The notes: generated by a model not told the origin, from the letters alone. A stretch of DNA of 7,493 bases from Flavobacterium sp. (GCA_030682755.1 JAUXNR010000819.1:1-7493), one strand, 5' to 3'; counted from the stretch's first letter, positions 1-4,872 are shown. Made by a program: numbers and translations.

Positions 1-2
1 TG

Positions 3-92
3 ATTATTGATTCAAAGCTAATTTGGAATGAATCCAGTCCGTTTGGGATATACACCACAGACCAACTAACTGATTTATATTACGTAAAATAG
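3..92 (+). CDS. 3' end of unrecognised gene (partial at left edge)
   Basis: An open frame runs from the left edge to a TAG stop at 90-92 and gives the last 29 residues of a protein, ending TDLYYVK. I do not recognise a family. The segment SPFGIYTTDQLTDLYY loosely resembles the C-terminal signature of the small lipoproteins further right (YPLGVYEKDREGWLKWYEEN and YPIGVFEDDLIQWKEWYEEN): a proline, then a glycine, an aromatic, an aspartate and further aromatics at matching spacing. This may therefore be the tail of a third family member, but the match is short. There is no clear terminator directly after the stop. The call rests on the open frame and this resemblance only. Confidence 0.5.
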   Translation: MIDSKLIWNESSPFGIYTTDQLTDLYYVK

Positions 93-122
93 TTTTCTTT
101 TAATTTCTAAACCTCTATAATA

Positions 123-168
123 GTTAATTAGGTAATGAATCAGCTGTGTTGGTGGTTAATTAGGTAAT
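123..168. repeat. 14-bp direct repeat GTTAATTAGGTAAT, two copies
   Basis: GTTAATTAGGTAAT occurs exactly at 123-136 and again at 155-168, a period of 32 bp. The intervening 18 bp hold nothing recognisable. The function is unknown. It could be a recombination scar or a binding-site pair next to the rearranged transposase remnant. Confidence 0.6.
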
Positions 169-302
169 AGGGTGTAATCACACTCTGTTAGTTTTTTTCC
201 ATTAATGGAAATATGTTCTCGAATCCAAGCGGGCATAAGGGTAAAAGAATCCATGCTACCACGAATCCTTTCATGTGGTTCTAGCACAAAGAAAGTTTTT
301 AC

Positions 303-310
303 TATTTTTG
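303..310 (+). promoter_or_regulatory. -7 promoter box TATTTTTG upstream of RAYT remnant
   Basis: TATTTTTG fits the Bacteroidota -7 consensus TAnnTTTG and lies 15 bp before the ATG at 326, as expected for the native promoter of the transposase. No clear TTG box is seen at the usual upstream spacing, so the call is moderate to weak. Confidence 0.4.
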
Positions 311-325
311 ATTTAAATGAACAAC

Positions 326-376
326 ATGAGCAGGAACTATAAATTTTATAATCCAGAAGGACTTTATTTATTATAA
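326..376 (+). pseudogene. N-terminal stub of REP-associated tyrosine transposase (RAYT, Y1 family)
   Basis: The 16-residue peptide MSRNYKFYNPEGLYLL ends at a TAA (374-376). MSRNYKFxNPEGLYF is the characteristic opening of Bacteroidota RAYT proteins (IS200-like Y1 transposases, usually roughly 180-200 residues), which normally continue into a VSFAVVxWIDVFTR-type segment. Here the resemblance stops at about codon 15, and the following DNA is not transposase. The catalytic HUH motif and tyrosine are therefore absent and the stub cannot be active. The 5' side keeps a TAnnTTTG box. It differs from the RAYT remnant at 2322-2419, which keeps only the C-terminus; the two could come from one or two parent elements. 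Family recognition is from memory of the N-terminal signature and has not been checked by alignment. Confidence 0.55.
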
Positions 377-538
377 AGCCACACGAAAGGATTCGTGCCT
401 TTACTTTGGGATCTACATATACCAATATTTCAAGTAAGTATAATCCGTCAGCTAGACAAAATGTAACATTAACAATGCCCAATATCTTTAGCTCATTAAG
501 CTTAAGAGCTACAGCAGATTTAATTAAAAGATTTAGTA

Positions 539-2107
539 ATGAATTTTAATAAAATGAAAAAAATAGTCTTCATACTTATTCTATTCTCGTTTTTTGGATG
601 GTCTCAAAACACAAGTTTTACTAAGGAGCAATTTGAATTTGTTGATAAGTTTTATGAAAAATTCGAAAATACTAATTATAGTAGGGAAGAGTTTTTAAGA
701 GAAATTGAAGATGCTTTAGCAAAAGTTCCATATCATCCGAATTTTGTAGAATCACTGCTTAAAGAAAAATTTAATGTTCGAGATTTTGAATTTATGAATG
801 ATTATTGCAATCGTTTAGATGACAATTATTTATCAACTTTTCAACCTATCTTAGTTGAAGTTTGTGCTTGTGGCTACTTTTTTAATGGAGATAACCATGG
901 ACTATATCATAGAATCATACCTTTAATTCAGGATAAAGACACAAAAGAGTTTTTGTTGACTGCTTATTATTTGGGTATAGAAAATTATGAAGATTTTATG
1001 AGCCATGCTAAATCATCATTGTCTAAAAATTATAAATATGAAGGACAAATGATTCTTAGATCTCACTTGTTTAATTATTTTGTCGCAAACTCGAATTCAA
1101 ATGATTTACCAGAAATAATTAAAGATAATGAAGCTACTATTTTTTCATCAAGATTGAGTATGCCTGTTTATTTTGTATTGATACAATCTACCATCTTTGA
1201 AAGTGATTTTGTGATGGCAGAAAAGCTAATTGATTATGTTAAAAAGCAGGAAGCTAATAATTACAAGTATTTATATCCAATATCGGCATTGTTATATAGC
1301 CATAAAGGAGAGGAACGTTTGGCAATTGAAGCTTTAGAACAAGCAATGGAGTTAAAAGATGCCGAGTTTGAGAGAATTATTGAAGCAGGATATATAAGTT
1401 TAGATATTTTCAGTTCCTATTCAATGTCGATAAGAAAAATAGAAGATTATAAAACCAAAGAAAGATTAGTCAACCAAGCGATAATCTATTTTGAAAAACG
1501 AGATGATTATAAGATTAGGTTTAAGCTTTGCCAAAGTTTGTTGTATGCGTCAAAAGATATTGATAAAGGAAGAGCCATTCTAAAAGAATGCGAACCTTAT
1601 TTAATAGATCAAAATTTGAAGGATCTTGATTATATGCTCCGAATAGAAAATGAACTAGGTAAAGAAAATCCAAATTATCGATTGGTTGATGACTTCATGC
1701 AAGAGTTAATACCTTACAATACTATTCCTGAAGTAATTTTTCAGAGAATTGTTTATCAATTTAAAGTGAATTATAATGCCAAAAAGCCTGTTTTTAGTCT
1801 AAACGAAATGGTAGAGGAACTTGATAAATTACTAAAATATCCTTTAATCAGGGAAGCCAAACTAAAATATTTACGTTTTAAAATAATAATAATAGGACAA
1901 AAAGACAGAGCATGGGCTAAAAGAGAATTAGAAAAATTGCCTGAGGATGAAGCCGAAGAAATTATAGCAGATTTTGAATCTACAGTAAATAATTCACAAA
2001 AAGCTACTGATATCTTAATTTCGAACACGAATGAATTCAAAGATTTTAAAGAGAATAGTAACCTTATTCATGTAGGCTATATTAATGCTGTAAGATTAAA
2101 GAAATGA
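539..2107 (+). CDS. Exported helical-repeat (TPR-like) protein of unknown function
   Basis: The product is 522 residues long and begins with a classical signal peptide: basic MKK at residues 6-8, a hydrophobic core IVFILILFSFFG, and probable cleavage after WSQ at residue 23. It should be exported to the periplasm or beyond. An ATG at 554 gives a more compact signal peptide (MKKIVFILILFS) and may be the true start; neither start has a Shine-Dalgarno site. The mature part is rich in Glu, Lys, Tyr and Phe, is predicted mostly helical, and carries TPR-like stretches such as ALLYSHKGEERLAIEALEQA (residues about 251-270). There is no lipobox, enzyme motif or type IX secretion tail. A strong terminator (2206-2240) follows about 100 bp downstream, so it is probably transcribed alone. 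I do not recognise a named family; TPR-like is inferred from composition and helix periodicity. Confidence 0.75.
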   Translation: MNFNKMKKIVFILILFSFFGWSQNTSFTKEQFEFVDKFYEKFENTNYSREEFLREIEDALAKVPYHPNFVESLLKEKFNVRDFEFMNDYCNRLDDNYLSTFQPILVEVCACGYFFNGDNHGLYHRIIPLIQDKDTKEFLLTAYYLGIENYEDFMSHAKSSLSKNYKYEGQMILRSHLFNYFVANSNSNDLPEIIKDNEATIFSSRLSMPVYFVLIQSTIFESDFVMAEKLIDYVKKQEANNYKYLYPISALLYSHKGEERLAIEALEQAMELKDAEFERIIEAGYISLDIFSSYSMSIRKIEDYKTKERLVNQAIIYFEKRDDYKIRFKLCQSLLYASKDIDKGRAILKECEPYLIDQNLKDLDYMLRIENELGKENPNYRLVDDFMQELIPYNTIPEVIFQRIVYQFKVNYNAKKPVFSLNEMVEELDKLLKYPLIREAKLKYLRFKIIIIGQKDRAWAKRELEKLPEDEAEEIIADFESTVNNSQKATDILISNTNEFKDFKENSNLIHVGYINAVRLKK

Positions 2108-2124
2108 AGATTTGAGCATGAACG

Positions 2125-2244
2125 AGATAATGTTCCAAAATTAATAGTGAACAGTAATTCATAAATTAACCAAAGTAAATCAATGCTTAAATAAAATTTG
2201 AACCTAAAAAGGCAAGCGTAATGGTTTGCCTTTTTTATTTTACA
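2125..2244 (+). repeat. 3'-flank repeat, copy 1 (includes terminator)
   Basis: This stretch is clearly similar to 3883-3998. Shared blocks in the same order include AGATAATGT, CCAAA, AATTCA, AATTAACC, TAAATCAAT, CTTAAATAAA and a terminator hairpin. By eye roughly three quarters of positions agree, with one or two small indels. It follows the stop of the exported helical protein. In the frame continuing past that stop it encodes the tail DNVPKLIVNSNS, comparable to DNVPKLSTNKNS in copy 2, but similarity continues beyond the tail stops into the terminator, so it is a DNA or RNA-level duplication. Confidence 0.7.
2206..2240 (+). terminator. Rho-independent terminator after 539-2107 gene
   Basis: The stem AAAAAGGCAAGC (2206-2217) pairs with GTTTGCCTTTTT (2224-2235) with one G-T pair. 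It has a 6-nt loop and runs into a T-rich tail. Confidence 0.85.
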
Positions 2245-2254
2245 CCCGTTTTAA

Positions 2255-2287
2255 CCCCCAGCTCATGAGAGCGTCTCTCTCGCACCT
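2255..2287 (-). repeat. REP palindrome, left copy
   Basis: The sequence runs CCCCCAGCTCATGAGAGCGT and then CTCTCTCGCACC. A GAGAG/CTCTC hairpin forms around CGT. On the minus strand it reads GGTGCGAGAGAGACGCTCTC then ATGAGCTGGGGG, parallel to the right copy on the plus strand. It is more diverged than the right copy. Confidence 0.65.
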
Positions 2288-2308
2288 ACAAAGAAAATTA
2301 AATTTTTC

Positions 2309-2316
2309 TATCTTTG
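2309..2316 (+). promoter_or_regulatory. -7 promoter box TATCTTTG inside RAYT derivative
   Basis: TATCTTTG is an exact fit to the Bacteroidota TAnnTTTG box. It was presumably the promoter of the former transposase gene. Since the right REP has no clear terminator, it could now fire into the lipoprotein genes starting at 2485. No clear -33 TTG box is seen. Confidence 0.4.
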
Positions 2317-2321
2317 AAAAG

Positions 2322-2419
2322 CGACCAGAGTTTGTTTCCTATCCAGTTAATTGGAAATATAGCAGTGCAAGAAATTACGTAAATGAAGACCAAAATGTTT
2401 AGAGATTGATTTGAATTAG
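2322..2419 (+). pseudogene. C-terminal remnant of RAYT transposase, frameshifted
   Basis: The frame from 2322 reads RPEFVSYPVNWKYSSARNYV, then NEDQNV and a stop at 2400-2402. The YSSARNY core is the hallmark near the C-terminus of RAYT proteins (NPV...W.YSSARDY...), which usually end in a short segment like LEID. Stepping back one base at the T run (2398-2400) gives LEIDLN and a TAG at 2417-2419, exactly the expected ending, so the parent gene lost a base here. Everything N-terminal, including the HUH histidines and the catalytic tyrosine, is deleted. The fragment lies between inverted REPs and has no start codon. Family identity is well supported by the motif and context; activity is excluded. 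Confidence 0.75.
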
Positions 2420-2425
2420 ATTGTT

Positions 2426-2455
2426 GGTACGAGCGGGACGCTCGCAGCATGGGGG
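2426..2455 (+). repeat. REP palindrome, right copy
   Basis: It begins GGTACGAGCGGGACGCTCGC and ends AGCATGGGGG. It contains a perfect CGAGCG/CGCTCG hairpin (2430-2435 with 2439-2444) around a GGA loop, typical of the REPs that RAYT proteins bind and mobilise. It is oriented oppositely to the left copy. Confidence 0.75.
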
Positions 2456-2484
2456 TTGTAAATAAAAACTAACATAAAGTAACT

Positions 2485-2837
2485 ATGAAAAAAATAATAC
2501 TACTCCTAATTCCACTCCTAATTTCATGTAATACTTTGAAATACAATAAAAATGATTGCAATGAAAACATTGCGTTTAGAGAATTTTTTTTTACCATGTT
2601 GATAATATTAAAAATAACATAGCCGTTTCACAAGATTTAAAATTTAGAGAATCCGTGATTTTTATTTCAAATTACGCTCCTGTATCACTAAATCAAATCT
2701 TGAATTATTCAAGAACTTATCCAATTGGTGTATTTGAAGACGACCTAATACAATGGAAAGAATGGTATGAAGAAAATAAATGCAACAATATTCAATTAAA
2801 AAATTCCCTAGTAGTTCCGGAAGTTTACCAAGATTAA
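2485..2837 (+). pseudogene. Small lipoprotein, frameshifted in a T9 run (paralogue of 2916-3278)
   Basis: The ATG at 2485 opens MKKIILLLIPLLISCNTLKY, a lipoprotein signal with lipobox LISC and Cys15 as acylation site. The frame then reads NDCNENIAFREFFF and stops at a TAG shortly after a run of nine T (2584-2592). Shifting frame at this run restores a continuous sequence from YHVDNIKNN to the stop at 2835-2837. It includes YPIGVFEDDLIQWKEWYEEN and KCNNIQ, closely matching the downstream paralogue (YPLGVYEKDREGWLKWYEEN, KCKNIQ). One extra T or two fewer would repair the gene. It may be a true pseudogene, a slippage-controlled (phase-variable) gene, or a sequencing error. The intact form would be about 117 residues, with a C-terminal extension (NSLVVPEVYQD) that the paralogue lacks. 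The function is unknown; the protein would be an envelope lipoprotein. Confidence 0.75.
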
Positions 2838-2915
2838 ATGAAAGAATTTGGGTAATGTATTAAAATAGAAATGAAAAAACACCTCATGTGGTAGTAATTA
2901 AAAAAACAATAAGTT

Positions 2916-3278
2916 ATGAAAGTCTACATCCTATTACTTCTGTTTCTTTTTTCATGCTCAACTTTAAAGAAAAATCCGGATTGTAATGAGAATTTAGCAT
3001 TTAAAAAGGAGTTTTTAAAAAATATTAAAATAATTGAAGACTATTTTATTGACAGTATGAAGGTGTCTAATTTTGATGAATATGAACTCCTACTAACAGA
3101 GGAAAGGCATAAAACCTATAAATTATCACTTCAGTTTGTTTCCAAATATACTCATGTATCTTATGACATGATGTCTAGTTATGATGGTAGTTATCCATTG
3201 GGAGTATATGAAAAAGATAGAGAAGGTTGGTTAAAGTGGTATGAAGAAAATAAATGTAAAAACATTCAATTTAAATAA
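2916..3278 (+). CDS. Small lipoprotein of the YPLGVYEKD...WYEENK family
   Basis: The product is 120 residues long. MKVYILLLLFLFSC is a lipoprotein signal peptide with Cys14 as acylation site, so the protein should sit in the inner or outer membrane facing the periplasm or surface. After STLKKNPDCNENLAFKKEFL a helical middle part follows. A conserved C-terminus then has YPLGVYEKDREGWLKWYEEN and ends at KCKNIQFK. Two cysteines (in PDCNEN and NKCKN) are shared with the frameshifted copy just upstream. The nucleotide match of the two C-terminal ends is very high, which points to a fairly recent tandem duplication. The gap to the next gene is only 44 bp without a terminator, so co-transcription with 3323-3838 is likely. 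I know no function for the family; an immunity or surface role is possible but unproven. Confidence 0.8.
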   Translation: MKVYILLLLFLFSCSTLKKNPDCNENLAFKKEFLKNIKIIEDYFIDSMKVSNFDEYELLLTEERHKTYKLSLQFVSKYTHVSYDMMSSYDGSYPLGVYEKDREGWLKWYEENKCKNIQFK

Positions 3279-3322
3279 TTAATAGGGGGGCTAATTATAA
3301 CACATCATTTAATTTAAAAATA

Positions 3323-3838
3323 ATGAAATTTTTGTACATACTTTTTTTTCTTTTTTTATTACTCTCTTGTTCGGCTGCAAGAAATAAAGAAACAAATCTT
3401 GATAAAGAGGGTTTTTATTTGGTTAAGGTTTCCAAAGTCAGTTACATTGATACTTTACTGCCAAAAATTATAAAAAAATCAATTATTTCTTTTAATGAAA
3501 AATACAGTCGTAATCCAAAATATGTTTCAATTTCATATTATACAGATAGCAATAATGACAATATTTTGAATATAATCTGTGAAGATTTTATTTTTGGGTC
3601 TAAAAATGAATTGATAACATCAATTGAATTTGAAGGTTTTTTAATCTACAATCAAACATTGATATTGTTTGAAAAAACATCCTTTAAAAATATTTATATT
3701 GAACCTAATAATAAACAAAAAAAATTAAAACTAGAAATTGGTTATTCTCATGAATTTTTAGATGATAGTTATAAAATAGAAAATTCAAATTTTATTTTGT
3801 TAAATAGAATAGAAGCAAATGACTGGATAAAAGAGTAA
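3323..3838 (+). CDS. Lipoprotein of unknown function
   Basis: The product is 171 residues long, starting MKFLYILFFLFLLLSC, a lipoprotein signal peptide with Cys16 as the acylation site. The mature part is rich in Ile, Asn, Lys, Phe and Tyr and seems to alternate strands: KYVSISYYTDSNNDNILNII, then an EFEGFLIYNQTLILF stretch and KLKLEIGYSHEF, suggesting a beta-rich globular domain. No enzyme motif is visible. It is not a clear paralogue of the two preceding lipoproteins beyond the signal peptide. It lies 44 bp behind 2916-3278, probably in the same transcript, and is followed by a terminator at 3965-3995. In the frame past its stop, the DNA continues into a tail ending DNVPKLSTNKNSRINHL, part of a duplicated 3' segment. 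Confidence 0.75.
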   Translation: MKFLYILFFLFLLLSCSAARNKETNLDKEGFYLVKVSKVSYIDTLLPKIIKKSIISFNEKYSRNPKYVSISYYTDSNNDNILNIICEDFIFGSKNELITSIEFEGFLIYNQTLILFEKTSFKNIYIEPNNKQKKLKLEIGYSHEFLDDSYKIENSNFILLNRIEANDWIKE

Positions 3839-3882
3839 TTATTTTTTTTCAGCATTGGTGAGGGTAATATTCCACAATTACT

Positions 3883-3998
3883 AGATAATGTACCAAAGTT
3901 ATCGACAAACAAAAATTCACGAATTAACCATTTATAAATCAATCCTTAAATAAAGTTTAAACCCAAAAGGTAAGCTTAATCGCTTACTTTTTTTTACA
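3883..3998 (+). repeat. 3'-flank repeat, copy 2 (includes terminator)
   Basis: This is the diverged counterpart of 2125-2244, with the same order of blocks (AGATAATGT, CCAAA, AATTCA, AATTAACC, TAAATCAAT, CTTAAATAAA, hairpin). It lies behind an unrelated lipoprotein gene. The hairpin bases differ from copy 1 (GTAAGC/GCTTAC here, GGCAAGC/GTTTGCC there), yet the stem is preserved, which argues that the terminator structure is under selection. Confidence 0.7.
3965..3995 (+). terminator. Rho-independent terminator after lipoprotein gene
   Basis: GTAAGC (3970-3975) pairs with GCTTAC (3982-3987) and is extended by a G-T pair and four A-T pairs. The loop is TTAATC and a run of T follows. Confidence 0.8.
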
Positions 3999-4028
3999 TT
4001 AGAAAATGGCTTTAAAACGAATGTAATT

Positions 4029-4103
4029 ATGAAAAATGACATCACTTGTTGCGACATTGGTGATTTTCCTACTTTACAAGCGATTGTTTTATTAGATAGA
4101 TAA
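4029..4103 (+). CDS. Short ORF, 24 residues, possibly a gene remnant
   Basis: ATG at 4029 opens MKNDITCCDIGDFPTLQAIV and ends LLDR before TAA at 4101-4103. In the same frame, codons upstream of the ATG (from about 4002: ENGFKTNVI) also read like protein, so this may be the tail of a decayed gene rather than a small peptide gene. The open frame begins inside the preceding terminator, so nothing longer is intact. The stop lies 31 bp before the ATG of the zeta-type kinase. No family is recognised and no ribosome site is seen. This is a weak call, made because the residues look like a real globular protein end. Confidence 0.25.
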   Translation: MKNDITCCDIGDFPTLQAIVLLDR

Positions 4104-4121
4104 ATTAATTTTGAAATTGAT

Positions 4122-4129
4122 TATCTTTG
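4122..4129 (+). promoter_or_regulatory. -7 promoter box TATCTTTG, possibly giving a leaderless mRNA
   Basis: TATCTTTG is an exact TAnnTTTG match only five bases before the ATG at 4135. In Bacteroidota promoters the transcript starts a few bases after this box, so transcription would begin at or next to the start codon. No clear -33 TTG is present at the usual spacing. Confidence 0.5.
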
Positions 4130-4134
4130 CCAAA

Positions 4135-4719
4135 ATGAATAAAAATCTTTACATAATTGGAGGCTGTAATGGAGCAGGAAAAACAACCGCCTCTTTTACA
4201 ATATTACCCGAAATATTAGACTGTAAAGAGTTTGTTAATGCTGATGAAATTGCAAAAGGATTATCTCCATTTCAACCAGAAAAAGTTTCTTTTGAATCTG
4301 GTAGAATAATGCTTCATAGAATAAATGAACTTTTAGAAATTAATCAGAATTTTGCTTTTGAAACTACATTGGCTACCAAAAGTTATAAATCTAAAGTTAT
4401 TGAAGCTCAAGCTAAAGGATATAATGTTACTCTTCTCTTTTTTTGGCTACAAAATGTTGATTTAGCCATTGAAAGGGTTAAAACCCGAGTACAGGAAGGT
4501 GGGCATAATATTGAAAGTGAAGTTGTCAAACGTAGATATGTAAATGGAATAAGAAATTTATTTAATTTATATTTGCCAATCGTAAATGAAGCTATGATTT
4601 TTGATAATTCAGGAGGTAAACCTGAATTGATAGCTGAAAAAGTTTTGGAATCTGATATAGATATTATCAACAATATTAAATTTGATAAACTAAAAAAATA
4701 TTACAATGAAAGCATTTAA
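4135..4719 (+). CDS. Zeta-toxin family P-loop kinase
   Basis: With the ATG at 4135 the product has 194 residues. I prefer this start to an in-frame TTG at 4111 because it begins MNKNLYIIGG directly at the first beta strand and because the promoter box lies between the two. Visible motifs are a Walker A GGCNGAGKTT (residues 9-18), NADEI with the likely substrate-side acid (35-39), FETTL (75-79), and a lid with R114, R118, GGH (122-124) and RRY (133-135). This pattern fits the compact zeta-type/COG4185 ATPases. In known zeta toxins the kinase phosphorylates UDP-N-acetylglucosamine (or related nucleotide sugars) and so disturbs cell-wall synthesis; the substrate here is not proven. The end overlaps a 48-residue ORF by 14 bp, fitting a two-gene toxin-antitoxin-like unit. 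It should be cytoplasmic. Confidence 0.85.
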   Translation: MNKNLYIIGGCNGAGKTTASFTILPEILDCKEFVNADEIAKGLSPFQPEKVSFESGRIMLHRINELLEINQNFAFETTLATKSYKSKVIEAQAKGYNVTLLFFWLQNVDLAIERVKTRVQEGGHNIESEVVKRRYVNGIRNLFNLYLPIVNEAMIFDNSGGKPELIAEKVLESDIDIINNIKFDKLKKYYNESI

Positions 4720-4852
4720 AAGAACAGCTACTCAAAGCAAAATTCTTGCTGGTATGGATAAAGTTTATGAGAAACTAATCGAATTCAAAAAGAAAATGAA
4801 TAGCGAGTTGGTGATTATGCAAAATGATAAAATAGTTAGAATCAAACCGTAA
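4706..4852 (+). CDS. Small candidate antitoxin (48 aa) coupled to the zeta-type kinase
   Basis: The ATG lies within the last codons of the kinase gene (14-bp overlap, different frame), so translation is probably coupled. The product starts MKAFKRTATQSKILAGMDKV, is very basic, has a helical middle (YEKLIEFKKKM), and ends with a short strand-turn-strand-like piece, LVIMQNDKIVRIKP. Size, charge and overlap suggest the antitoxin of the kinase. Classical epsilon antitoxins of Gram-positive zeta systems precede the toxin and look different, so this would be a separate antitoxin type with toxin-first order. I do not recognise a named family with certainty. A terminator at 4873-4900 closes the pair. 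Confidence 0.65.
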   Translation: MKAFKRTATQSKILAGMDKVYEKLIEFKKKMNSELVIMQNDKIVRIKP

Positions 4853-4872
4853 TAATTCTAATGCTTAAAATT

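Larger units (their letters stand above)
260..397 (+). mobile_element. Putative miniature RAYT element (5' end only) between inverted hairpin repeats
   Basis: The two ends are a 19-bp inverted repeat with one mismatch: CACGAATCCTTTCATGTGG at 260-278 and CCACACGAAAGGATTCGTG at 379-397. Each arm also folds on itself. The right arm has a perfect 6-bp stem, CACGAA/TTCGTG (382-387 with 392-397), around a 4-nt loop; the left arm has the same fold with one mismatch. This is the shape of REP sequences that flank RAYT transposases. Between the arms lie a Bacteroidota-type -7 box (TATTTTTG, 303-310), an ATG at 326 and 16 codons of a RAYT start. The transposase match ends about two bases before the right arm. 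I infer an internally deleted, non-autonomous derivative. The inverted repeat is seen directly; the element identity is inferred. Confidence 0.5.
93..538. other. 446-bp region without a confident gene
   Basis: No convincing complete gene lies here. The stretch holds a 14-bp direct repeat (123-136 and 155-168), a perfect 14-bp palindrome TTCCATTAATGGAA (197-210), a pair of 19-bp inverted repeats (260-278 and 379-397), and between them a promoter-like box and the first codons of a RAYT transposase. A frame on the minus strand is open from about 546 to 156, but it begins at best with TTG, has no ribosome site or promoter, and runs antisense through the transposase start, so I do not call it. On the plus strand 352-548 is also open, without a usable start. 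I read the region as rearranged transposon and gene debris. Confidence 0.6.
2254..2455 (+). mobile_element. REP-bounded, internally deleted RAYT element
   Basis: Two related palindromic REP sequences in opposite orientation bound about 200 bp. The left copy (2255-2287) starts CCCCCA and ends CTCTCGCACC. The right copy (2426-2455) starts GGTACGAGCG and ends CATGGGGG. The reverse complement of one matches the layout of the other. Inside are a promoter box TATCTTTG (2309-2316), as expected before a transposase gene, and then directly the C-terminal codons of a RAYT. The whole N-terminal and catalytic part is missing, so this is a non-autonomous deletion derivative, resembling a miniature inverted-repeat element. 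It sits between the terminator of the upstream gene and the lipoprotein cluster. The REPs are directly visible; the element type is inferred from known RAYT-REP organisation. Confidence 0.7.

Noticed and set aside
197..210. Perfect palindrome TTCCATTAATGGAA as an operator
   Set aside because: It is a genuine palindrome, but no gene start or promoter lies directly next to it and no second copy is seen, so a regulatory call is unsupported.
156..546. Minus-strand open frame (about 108 residues from a TTG at 482, open to 546)
   Set aside because: It has no ATG near the start, no promoter or ribosome site, and it runs antisense through the RAYT promoter and N-terminal codons and both inverted repeat arms. 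Its motif PHERIR arises from a repeat arm. Chance opening is likelier than a gene.
352..548. Plus-strand open frame reading KPHERIRAFTLGS and ending NEF
   Set aside because: It has no start codon before the middle of the frame and begins inside the RAYT remnant. It also shares PHERIR with the opposite strand only because of the inverted repeat. It could be a gene scar, but nothing supports a call.
1771..2040. Minus-strand open frame of 89 residues
   Set aside because: It lies wholly inside the exported helical protein, antisense, with low-complexity Ser/Ile-rich content typical of a shadow of Glu/Lys-rich coding.
2655..2837. Independent 60-residue gene starting at GTG 2655
   Set aside because: The frame continues upstream to the T9 run and aligns with the C-terminal half of the lipoprotein paralogue, so it is the rear part of one frameshifted gene.
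4111..4134. TTG at 4111 as start of the zeta-type kinase
   Set aside because: It would place the promoter box inside the coding sequence and add eight residues before the conserved first strand; ATG at 4135 fits the family better.
4407..4673. Minus-strand open frame of 88 residues
   Set aside because: It is antisense to the zeta-type kinase, whose motifs prove the plus-strand frame.
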